Assembly: GCA_013348725.1 (NCBI GenBank)
Contig: CP054689.1
Coordinates: 794,501 to 858,500 of the forward strand
Reading direction: 5' to 3'
DNA: 64,000 nt
DNA from: Ectothiorhodospiraceae bacterium 2226
GTDB taxonomy: Bacteria; Pseudomonadota; Gammaproteobacteria; GCA-013348725
The translations under genes were made by a program, and so were the position numbers. The notes beneath the pieces are model-generated. The model was given only the letters and a program-made list of their open reading frames with translations, was not told where the DNA came from and searched no databases. Of the stretch, positions 15,327 through 23,421 are shown piece after piece. Position 1 is the stretch's first letter, and every line of letters begins with the position of its first letter.

Positions 15327-16975
15327 AACGACGCAACGACAAAGCGCCCGAGGCGCGCGTGCGCAAGGTCACCTTTGCCTGGCGCAGCGCGCTCGCTGCG
15401 CTCGGCGCGATGTGCTACCTGCTACTGCTCACCGATCCGGGTCTTAGTGGGTACTACGGCGTTCCCGACACCTGGTTGCAGCCGCCGATGAAATGGTGGG
15501 TGTTCGGGGCCTTCCTGGCGGTGGTGCTGCTGGACCTGTACCGCTATCGCCGCCAGTACGCGCGCCAAGCGGCGGATCTGCGCCGCGTGGATGAGCAGGT
15601 ACGCGAATTGTGGGAGAGCAAGAAGCAACTGCAGCTCAAAGCGCACACCTACTCCGGCCATGCCGACAAGCTCAAGCTGTTCATCAGCGACAAGCTGCTG
15701 GAACACATCGAGTACGACGAGAAATTCCTGCACTTCAAGAGCATCGCCGCCGAGGTGCGCCACAACGGCGTGATCAGCTTCGACAAAGTGCAGACGGCCC
15801 TGCAACAGGCGGCAGCAGCGGCGGAGGTCTCGGCGAACACCGCCACCGCAGCAAAGGGCGGCGACGCGCCGGCGGCTGCGGATTACCAGGCGGCGCTCGA
15901 TGCCATGCGCTATCTGTGGGACCTGCTCGACCTCTCCACGGCCGATAACCTTGCGCTGCACATCGGCAACCTGCTGTGCGAATGCGAGGAACACTACTAC
16001 CAGCGCTTGTTGAACAGCGACGCGGCCGCGCCGTTGCCCTTCGAACCCGTGTACGCGCCCCAGCGCGCCGCGTGGCGAGCGCTGGCCCAGGTGTCCCACG
16101 CCGCGCTGCCGCCCCCGCCCGATGAGGGCGCTTACCTGCGGGACGACGGCCAATGGCATGTGCGCCTCGATCCGGTGGGCGAACTGCTCGGCAACGAGAA
16201 TCACCTCGTGCTGCTGCTCGAGAATCTGCTCAAGAACGCCCAGTATTTTTCCGGCAAGCGCGGTTACAAGGCCGGCTTCACGCCGATCGCGCTCACGCTG
16301 GCGGAAGAACAGGGCCGGGTCTGCCTACGTGTGTATAACCGCGGCCCGCACGTCGCCGACGAAGACCGCCCCAACCTCTTCCAGCTCGGCTACTCCACCC
16401 GCCGCCCGCGCGAGCACCACGGCCGCGGCCTGGGCCTGTATTTCGTGAGCGAGATCGTCAAGGGCTACGAGGGGCACATCGCGGTGCACAACATCCACAC
16501 GCCCGAGACGCAGTACGCGGTGCGCGTGGAACTCGCGAACGACGAGGTGATTACCGATTTGATCGATGTGGTGCTCGTAGAGGGGCGCCCGATGTGCCGC
16601 GCGGGCAGCGACACACCGGCGGAGGCACGCGAGTGGACCTTCAAGGCACCGCTACGCAGCGTGGAAGTCACCACCACCGGCAGCCGCAACACGCAGCGTC
16701 TGCAGGCGTTCGACGCCAAGGGCAAGCAACTGCGCTTCGATCCGGCGCATCCCGAGCGCCCGCGATGGCGGCTCGAATACGCGCCCAAACGCAATGCCCA
16801 TCAGCTGCGTTTCGAAGCAATGGATATCGGCGGCGTCGAGTTTGAGATAAGACTGCCGACCGCCCGGCTACGCCTGGAAAGCAGCGAACTCGCGCAAGAG
16901 GAAGACTTCGAAGCGGAGGTTGAGCGCCTGGACGAGCGCCTGCGCGCCCACGCACCCTTCGATCCCGCGGTGTGA
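15323..16975 (+). CDS. Atypical membrane histidine kinase with extra C-terminal domain
   Basis: 550 residues. Two membrane segments (about 17-36, 57-73) bracket a short periplasmic loop of only about 20 residues. A coiled helical region follows (80-150), then an alanine-rich linker (160-190), a helical segment with LALHIGNLLCECEEHYY (210-226) and a GHKL ATPase domain. The ATPase has N-box ENLLKNAQ (300-307) and G-box GRGLGLYF (367-374). No canonical H-box (HE-x-NP) is present. Beyond the ATPase are about 140 residues of beta-rich sequence of unknown type. It overlaps the response-regulator gene by 4 bases. The small loop argues for sensing within the membrane or via a partner. Confidence 0.82.
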   Translation: MKRRNDKAPEARVRKVTFAWRSALAALGAMCYLLLLTDPGLSGYYGVPDTWLQPPMKWWVFGAFLAVVLLDLYRYRRQYARQAADLRRVDEQVRELWESKKQLQLKAHTYSGHADKLKLFISDKLLEHIEYDEKFLHFKSIAAEVRHNGVISFDKVQTALQQAAAAAEVSANTATAAKGGDAPAAADYQAALDAMRYLWDLLDLSTADNLALHIGNLLCECEEHYYQRLLNSDAAAPLPFEPVYAPQRAAWRALAQVSHAALPPPPDEGAYLRDDGQWHVRLDPVGELLGNENHLVLLLENLLKNAQYFSGKRGYKAGFTPIALTLAEEQGRVCLRVYNRGPHVADEDRPNLFQLGYSTRRPREHHGRGLGLYFVSEIVKGYEGHIAVHNIHTPETQYAVRVELANDEVITDLIDVVLVEGRPMCRAGSDTPAEAREWTFKAPLRSVEVTTTGSRNTQRLQAFDAKGKQLRFDPAHPERPRWRLEYAPKRNAHQLRFEAMDIGGVEFEIRLPTARLRLESSELAQEEDFEAEVERLDERLRAHAPFDPAV

Positions 16976-17024
16976 ATGCGGGATTCCGGTGTGCCCCCCG
17001 TTCAACGACACAGCGGTGGCTCGC

Positions 17025-17711
17025 TTAGCCGCTCTGGGCGAGCCTTTCCAATGCTTCGACGTCGAGCACCGTAATCCGCTCGCGCTCCAGCCGTACCCAA
17101 CCGCGGCCCTCGAAGCTGCGCAGCAGACGACTGACGATCTCGCGCACGCTGCCGAGGTCGTCGGCGAGCTTCTGGTGAGTCTCGGAAAGCACCGGTCCGC
17201 GCTTGACCAGCAACTGCGCCAGGCGTTCGTCGAGGCGCCGGAAGGCCACTTCCTCCACCAGCTCCATGACGTCCGCGAGGCGCGTGCCGTACATACCGAA
17301 CACGAAGCGCCGGAAGGGCTCGGAGGCGAGAATCAGTTCATGGAACAGCGCCGAGGGGATACTGAGCAGCGCCGCGTCCTCCTTGACCACACCGGTGGCG
17401 GTGTACGTCAGACTTCCCAGCAGACACCCCCCCGAGAGTATGCACCCCTCCCCCGGCTCGACGTGATACAGCGCGATCTCGCGACCGCTGGGGGTCGCTT
17501 TCGCCACCCGCACCAGACCTTCCAGCAGTAACGGGAAGCCGCGGCAAGGCTGCCTGACGTCGAACAGCACGGTCCCGGCCGGCGCGCGCATGAGCGGCGC
17601 CGAGTCCAGGAGCCGTTCGAGCCGCTCGGGGGGAAGCTCGGCGAAGACCGGAAACTGCGCGAGCAGCGCCTCACGGAGCCACTCGCGCTCGTTCATCTGA
17701 CCATCGGACAT
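17025..17711 (-). CDS. Crp/Fnr-family transcription regulator
   Basis: 228 residues: a cyclic-nucleotide-binding-like beta barrel (about 20-140) and a C-terminal winged helix (HQKLADDLGSVREIVSRLLRSFEGRGWV, about 184-211). Cys residues occur in PCRGF and in GCILSGGC, a pattern found in a Crp/Fnr subgroup without the Fnr N-terminal iron-sulfur cysteines. The CRP cAMP-contact motif is not evident. It follows the DUF2892 gene by 43 bases. The signal is unknown; redox is a guess based on the paired cysteines. Confidence 0.88.
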   Translation of the reverse strand: MSDGQMNEREWLREALLAQFPVFAELPPERLERLLDSAPLMRAPAGTVLFDVRQPCRGFPLLLEGLVRVAKATPSGREIALYHVEPGEGCILSGGCLLGSLTYTATGVVKEDAALLSIPSALFHELILASEPFRRFVFGMYGTRLADVMELVEEVAFRRLDERLAQLLVKRGPVLSETHQKLADDLGSVREIVSRLLRSFEGRGWVRLERERITVLDVEALERLAQSG

Positions 17712-17754
17712 GCAGGAGACCTCTTATGAGCGCTCCAGTATATCCGACACGCCA

Positions 17755-17961
17755 TTAGGCGCGCCTACGCTGCACCGGGCAGGTGTTGATGCCGAGTAGT
17801 GCATAGGGCGGACAGCTGCGAAGCAGGCCGCTCGCCAGCGGCAGAATGCCCAGCAAACCCCACCAACGTGCCGCGTCGCCCAGGATGAAGACGAGCGAGA
17901 GCACGGCGAGGCCGACCACGATGCGAAGCAGGCGGTCGATGCCGCCGACGTTGTTGATCAT
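17755..17961 (-). CDS. DUF2892 (YgaP-type) small membrane protein
   Basis: 68 residues with the characteristic start MINNVGGIDRLLRIVVGLAV, two membrane segments, and a C-terminal CPPYALLGINTCPV motif containing two cysteines. The family often occurs fused to or beside rhodanese domains, or next to Crp/Fnr regulators, in bacteria handling sulfur compounds. It lies immediately upstream of the Crp/Fnr gene and is probably in the same transcript. Exact biochemical role unknown. Confidence 0.85.
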   Translation of the reverse strand: MINNVGGIDRLLRIVVGLAVLSLVFILGDAARWWGLLGILPLASGLLRSCPPYALLGINTCPVQRRRA

Positions 17962-18215
17962 TGACTAAACCCTCTGCGGTTTCAGGATGCCGCTGAAGGT
18001 GCCGTGATCCGCGCGCCGCGTCTGTGACTTCAGTCCCCCAAGGCAGGCTGTTGAAACAAAACCGCCAATGCGCGTCTTTGGTCCAGCCCCACGGCGACAG
18101 CAGCGCCCGCTTCCACATCCTGCGGCGCGACGTCAGGACCTAGGGGACCCAAGTCACTGACCCCCGCGCCGGGCGAGGGGTAGCGTAGCCCCACCTGGTG
18201 CACTGAGGAAGAACC

Positions 18216-18563
18216 ATGACGATCCGAAAACTCGCAGCGGCTGCTGCCGCCATCGGCCTGAGCATCGGCCTCATCGCGCCCGGCGCGGTGCTGGCCCAAC
18301 AGCCTGCCACAGCGCAACTCACCGCCGACGCCGCGCAGCTGCGCATGCATGACGTCGGCGCCGGCCGCGCAGTCCCGGGGGAGGCCTCGCAACAACACGG
18401 CCACACCAGCCAGCGGCAGCTACACGCCCGCACTCCGGAGCAGACTCGCCAGCGGCAACAGACGCGCGAACGCGCCCGCGCTAACGAAGGCAGCTCGCGC
18501 GCCCAAGGCGGCATGAAGCATGAGCGCCAGCGTGCGCCCGCCGCCTCTGCGGGCCGCCGATAA
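18216..18563 (+). CDS. Small basic exported protein
   Basis: 115 residues with a signal peptide (KLAAAAAAIGLSIGLIAPGAVLA, cut about residue 27) and a mature part made almost only of Gln, Arg, His, Ala, Thr and Glu (e.g. RTPEQTRQRQQTRERARANE). It is low-complexity and likely disordered. No family recognised. It precedes the heme-c protein gene by 32 bases with a ribosome site between them, so the three genes to 19494 look like one operon. Coding status rests on the signal peptide and position. Confidence 0.55.
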   Translation: MTIRKLAAAAAAIGLSIGLIAPGAVLAQQPATAQLTADAAQLRMHDVGAGRAVPGEASQQHGHTSQRQLHARTPEQTRQRQQTRERARANEGSSRAQGGMKHERQRAPAASAGRR

Positions 18564-18595
18564 GTCCCATATACCAATCGCACAAGGAGAAGACG

Positions 18596-19213
18596 ATGCC
18601 TTTCGCAAAACAACTCAAGCACGCCTTAATCACCGGCGGCGTCCTGCTGACCGCGCTGCCTGTCCATGCCGGCGAGCTCAACGCACGTGAACAGGCGGCC
18701 CGCGCCGCCGCCGGTAGCTTCGTGCAGGAACTGGGCGGCGCGCTTCGCCAGGAAATGCAGCAAGGCGGCCCGGATCAGGCCATCCTGGTGTGTCGCGACG
18801 TCGCCCCGCATATCGCCGGCGAGCTCTCGCGCGCCAACGGCTGGCAGGTCACGCGGGTCGGCACCCGGGTGCGAAACCCCATGCTCGGCATGCCCGACGC
18901 GTGGGAGAGCGAGGTGCTGAGCGGCTTCGAGGAACGCGCTGCCGCCGGCGAGCCGTACGCCGAGATGGAGTTCGGGGAAGTCGTGGAGATCGGCGGCGCC
19001 GAGCACTACCGCTACATGAAGGCGATCCCGACGCAGGAAGCCTGCCTCACCTGCCATGGAGCGGCCGAACGCATCCCGACCGGCGTGAAGGCGAAGCTCG
19101 AGAGCGCCTATCCGCACGATCGCGCCACCGGCTACCTCGCCGGCCAGCTACGCGGCGCTATCAGCATTACCCAGCCGCTCGACATCCCGCTCGCCGCTAG
19201 CGCGGCGAAGTGA
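18596..19213 (+). CDS. Exported Tll0287-like (DUF3365) heme-c protein
   Basis: 205 residues: signal peptide (about 1-25), then the Tll0287/DUF3365 domain with AILVCRDVAPHIAGELS, NPMLGMPDAWE and the single heme-c motif CLTCH (Cys140, Cys143, His144). Tll0287-type proteins are PAS-like heme sensors or small cytochromes in the periplasm. An AAGGAGAAG ribosome site precedes the ATG. Downstream, a third small exported protein follows after 32 bases. A redox or gas-sensing role is inferred from the family. Confidence 0.85.
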   Translation: MPFAKQLKHALITGGVLLTALPVHAGELNAREQAARAAAGSFVQELGGALRQEMQQGGPDQAILVCRDVAPHIAGELSRANGWQVTRVGTRVRNPMLGMPDAWESEVLSGFEERAAAGEPYAEMEFGEVVEIGGAEHYRYMKAIPTQEACLTCHGAAERIPTGVKAKLESAYPHDRATGYLAGQLRGAISITQPLDIPLAASAAK

Positions 19214-19245
19214 GCATTAAACCTCGAACCACAGGAGATTCGACC

Positions 19246-19494
19246 ATGAACAAGCGCATTGCACGTTCCACGCTTCTTGCCGCACTCACCGCGGCATTCA
19301 TCGCCCTGCCGGCCGCCGCGAGCGAGCCCGGCGATCCGCCGCGACACATCCCTTGGTCGTGGGACGACTACGAAGAGGCACCGCGGCCGACGCGCGCTGA
19401 AACGGAGCGGCAGCAGCCGTCCCAAAAAGGGCTAGCCCCGCAGTCGCAGGCCGATCAGCCGAGCCCCGAATTCGTGGGTGAACTGGGCTGGTAG
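19246..19494 (+). CDS. Small exported protein of unknown function
   Basis: 82 residues from the ATG at 19246, preceded by CAGGAG. Signal peptide with ALA-type cleavage (about residue 24, AAASEP), then a short proline- and acidic-rich mature region containing IPWSWDDYEEAPRPTRAETE. No family recognised. It is the last gene before the strong terminator at 19501-19534, closing the three-gene exported set. Confidence 0.6.
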   Translation: MNKRIARSTLLAALTAAFIALPAAASEPGDPPRHIPWSWDDYEEAPRPTRAETERQQPSQKGLAPQSQADQPSPEFVGELGW

Positions 19495-19500
19495 CCCCAG

Positions 19501-19534
19501 TGCCGCGCGCCTGACGGCGCGCGGCATTCTTTTT
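19501..19534 (+). terminator. Rho-independent terminator
   Basis: A perfect 11-base stem (TGCCGCGCGCC at 19501-19511 and GGCGCGCGGCA at 19516-19526) with a 4-base loop, followed by TTCTTTTT. It lies 7 bases after the stop of the 82-residue exported-protein gene and separates that operon from the convergent ABC exporter. Confidence 0.9.
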
Positions 19535-19572
19535 GCCTAGCGGTGCGCGCACGGCGGCTAACTCGCCAGGCG

Positions 19573-20345
19573 TCAGGTCTTGAGGCGATACCCCGTGCGC
19601 AGGATCCACCACACCAGGCCGAAACCGAGCGCGATGATGCCCAGCAGCACGGCGAGGCTCACGCCCGGTGGCACGTCGCCCGTACCGTAGAAGGTCCAGC
19701 GGAAGCCGCTGATCAAGTACACGATGGGGTTGAACAGACTCACCGTGCGCCAGGGCTCGGGCAACATATCGATGGAATAGAACACCCCGCCGAGGAAGGT
19801 GAGCGGCGTCACCACCAGCAGCGGCACGAACTGCAGCTCCTCGAAGCCGCGCGCGATGACGCCGATAATGAACCCTACCAGGCTGAACGCCCCCGCGATC
19901 AGCACCAGATAGAGAACCATCCACACCGGATGCTGCACCTGCAGCGGTACGAACAAGCTCGCGGTGAGCAGAATCAGCAACCCGAGCAGCACCGACTTGG
20001 TGGCCGCCGCGCCGACGTACGCGAGCACGATCTCCACCGCCGCCACCGGCGCCGACAGGAGCTCGTAGATGGTGCCGGTGAACTTCGGCATATGAATGCC
20101 GAACGAGGCGTTGCTGAGGCTCTCGGTAAACACCGTGAGCATGATCAGCCCCGGCACGATGAAGGCGGCGTAGCCGACGCCGTCCACCGCCCCCATACGC
20201 CCGCCGATGGCCGCACCGAACACGACGAGATACAACACCGTGGTAAGCACCGGCGCCGCCACGCTCTGCCACAGGGTGCGCGCGAAGCGCTCCATCTCCG
20301 CGCGGTAGATCGCGCGCACGCCGTAGACGTTGAAACGCTCGGTGC

Positions 20346-20349
<4 letters not shown>
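19573..20349 (-). CDS. ABC-2 type exporter permease, YadH-like
   Basis: 258 residues with six membrane segments and the ABC-2 permease pattern ([58 protein letters not shown]). The length and the [12 protein letters not shown] motif match the YadH family, whose partner YadG is the ATPase. ATGA overlap with the ATPase gene shows translational coupling. The substrate is unknown. Confidence 0.9.
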
Positions 20350-21329
<980 letters not shown>

Positions 21330-21447
21330 GCGGTCCTCCTTATCAGTCCGCCAGGATACTCAGTAAGGGGGGCTCAGGCCAGCCGTGGGAGGAGCGCCTC
21401 AAAACGAACAGCACCGACACTCGAAAAGCTGCCCGGGTCGACCTGAA

Positions 21448-21585
21448 GAAGTCATCCACGGAACCTCCCACGCCCTCTTCGTCGACAAACCCGAGGAGTT
21501 CAACCGCGTGCTGGGAAAGTTCCTCGCATCACTGCCGCGAGAGCGTGTGGGGCGTCTTCAGACCGCATGGAAAAATATCGGCTAA
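21448..21585 (+). pseudogene. C-terminal scrap of an alpha/beta hydrolase
   Basis: About 45 codons reading VIHGTSHALFVDKPEEFNRV, then LGKFLASLPRE. This matches the catalytic-His and last-helix region of alpha/beta hydrolases (G-x-SHALFVD-PE-FN-xL--FL). No upstream hydrolase core is present: before 21448 the frame is unrelated and the ABC operon promoter lies there. This is a remnant of a lost hydrolase gene, not a functional CDS. Confidence is moderate because it rests on a short match. Confidence 0.6.
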
Positions 21586-21706
21586 CCAGGCATTGAACCG
21601 GCTGGCGCCCTCGCAGCAGGTCCACGCAATCGAGGGCTCGGCGCTCGCGCTCCTGCTCCGTTGTGCATCCTACGGTCTGAGCGCGGACCTGCCACGGCCG
21701 CATCGC

Positions 21707-22342
21707 TCAGGCCCGGGTGGTGCGCTGCAATCCCTCGATCAACAACCGGCATAGCGTCCGGCTCAGGGCATCGACCTGATCGCCCGCCACCAGCGGCGGC
21801 GGCAGTTGCCCGCCTGCCACCAGCATGGCGAAGCCGTGCGCCAGGCTCCAGGCGGCCAGCGCGAGCTCCTGGCTATCGCGCGCCTGCAGCAGGCCCGCCG
21901 CCCTACCGTTCTCGATGATGCGCAACAGGCCCTCGAACGCACCCTGGGCATCGGCCAGCATCTTCGCGTCGCAGCGTTCGGGCTCCAGCACGCCGCCGAA
22001 CATGAGCTGCGTGATCTCGGGGTTGCGCACCGCGAGGTCCACATAGGCCCACCCGGCCTCCTCTAGCTGGCGCAGGGGATCGTCCGGATGGGCCGCCTCC
22101 GCGGCAGCCATGGCCGCACCGAGGCGCCGGAAGCCCTGGTGCGCAATGGCCGCCAGCAGCGCGTGCTTGTCGGCGAAGTGGCGATACGGCGCCGCGTGGC
22201 TCACCTTCGCCTGCTTGGCCACCTCGCGCAAACTCAGCGCGTGCGGGCCCTTGGCGCGCAGCAAAGCCACGCCCGCCTCCACCAGGGCGTTGCGCAGGTC
22301 GCCGTGATGGTAGGCGGACTTTGTGGGGCGGCGGGCGGACAT
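21707..22342 (-). CDS. TetR-family repressor
   Basis: 211 residues with the N-terminal TetR helix-turn-helix (LSLREVAKQAKVSHAAPYRHFADKHALLAAI, about 41-72) and a C-terminal ligand domain of the WHG type (ELALAAWSLAHGFAMLV). It is divergent from the DUF2306 gene; the 87-base gap contains a GTTGAC-ACC-GTCAAC palindrome embedded in a promoter. Autoregulation and control of the DUF2306 gene are the obvious inference. Confidence 0.9.
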   Translation of the reverse strand: MSARRPTKSAYHHGDLRNALVEAGVALLRAKGPHALSLREVAKQAKVSHAAPYRHFADKHALLAAIAHQGFRRLGAAMAAAEAAHPDDPLRQLEEAGWAYVDLAVRNPEITQLMFGGVLEPERCDAKMLADAQGAFEGLLRIIENGRAAGLLQARDSQELALAAWSLAHGFAMLVAGGQLPPPLVAGDQVDALSRTLCRLLIEGLQRTTRA

Positions 22343-22363
22343 GCAGCCACTCTAGGCCCTGAT

Positions 22364-22392
22364 GTTGACACCGTCAACTTCGGCGCTAGACT
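22364..22392 (+). promoter_or_regulatory. Sigma-70-type promoter overlapping a 15-base palindrome, probable TetR operator
   Basis: The perfect palindrome GTTGAC-ACC-GTCAAC (22364-22378) overlaps a consensus -35 TTGACA (22365-22370). A -10-like TAGACT follows at 22387-22392 with 16-base spacing. A second pair of arms, ATGTTT (22398-22403) and AAACAT (22411-22416), lies just before the DUF2306 start. Repressor bound to the first palindrome would block the promoter. Confidence 0.65.
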
Positions 22393-22429
22393 GCGTAATG
22401 TTTCCACCGTAAACATGGAGGGACCGGCC

Positions 22430-23134
22430 ATGACTACCCGCGCATCCAGAGCCGCCGTGCTATGGGGAACGGTGGCGGTACTCACCGTCCTGGGCCTGCT
22501 GGTCACGGCGGGCCACTACCTGCTTCAGGTCCCGCCCGAGGAGGCGGTGGCGCGCGGTCTCGGACCGAGCCCCGAGTGGCACCTCGAGCAACGTGCGTTG
22601 TACGAGGCGCGTCGCGTGTGGGCCGCATTGCACATCTTGCCATCCATGCTCTTCGTCCTGCTGGCGCCGCTGCAGCTCAGCGCGCGACTACGCGCGCCGG
22701 CGCCGGCCCTGCATCGCGCCAACGGCCGCCTGCTGGTAGCGCTGGGGCTGGTGATCGCGGTCTCGGCGGTGGCGCTCGGCATCCTCATGCCGTTCGGCGG
22801 ACGAGCGGAGACCTGGGTGACGCTGGTACTCGCGGGCGGCTTTCTGCTGTGTCTCGGGCTCGGCGTGCGTCACATCCGGCGCGGGCAGGTCGCGCAGCAT
22901 CGCGCGTGGATGGCGCGCATGCTGGCGATTGCCTATGCCCCGCTCACCATGCGCCTCGTGCTCGCCCTAGGCACCGACGGACTCGGCTTGGACGGCCGCG
23001 CCATCTTCGCCGCGGCCATGATGATCGGCGCCCTGCTCAACCTCGCCGCGGTGGAGATCTGGCTGCGCCGCATTCAGCCCACACCCGCGCGGCGTCCGGG
23101 CGCGCGTCTCGGCGGTACGTCAGCCGGCGCGTGA
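22430..23134 (+). CDS. DUF2306 membrane protein
   Basis: 234 residues, six likely membrane segments, with a conserved HILPSMLFVLLAPLQLS, LHRANGRLLV and QHRAWMARMLAIAYAPLTMRL pattern. This is the DUF2306 family, with histidines in the membrane helices that could bind heme. ATG at 22430 is chosen because GGAGGGA lies 6 bases upstream; an ATG at 22415 is also in frame. It is divergent from, and presumably controlled by, the TetR gene. Function unknown. Confidence 0.85.
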   Translation: MTTRASRAAVLWGTVAVLTVLGLLVTAGHYLLQVPPEEAVARGLGPSPEWHLEQRALYEARRVWAALHILPSMLFVLLAPLQLSARLRAPAPALHRANGRLLVALGLVIAVSAVALGILMPFGGRAETWVTLVLAGGFLLCLGLGVRHIRRGQVAQHRAWMARMLAIAYAPLTMRLVLALGTDGLGLDGRAIFAAAMMIGALLNLAAVEIWLRRIQPTPARRPGARLGGTSAGA

Positions 23135-23421
23135 CCATGCAGCGGCCGCGATGCGGTGAAAGGGTGGCGGGATGGCGTCAGCTTGTGGTGAGTATGCGCC
23201 ACACGATGTTCGCCGTGTGGCGCCTCGACGGCGGGCTCGCGCTGCCACGCGCGACGCTGCAAGAGCGGCCCTCGTCGTCTGTCCCTACAAGCTCGCAGCC
23301 GATCCAATCGCGCGAGGCGGCCTCGCCGACGCGGCGTTCTACGCGTGGAAGCGGGGGTATTCCAAAACGCCCCCATTCCTCTTTCTCTAGCCACTTGCGC
23401 GTAGCGATGCATTGACCGGAG
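23135..23421. other. Convergent intergenic region with a GC-rich hairpin
   Basis: Between the DUF2306 stop and the CrtI-like stop no gene is supported. A hairpin with perfect 9-base arms (GCGCCACAC at 23196-23204, GTGTGGCGC at 23215-23223) is present without a T-tract. It may act as a weak or factor-dependent terminator or RNA-stability element. Confidence 0.35.
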
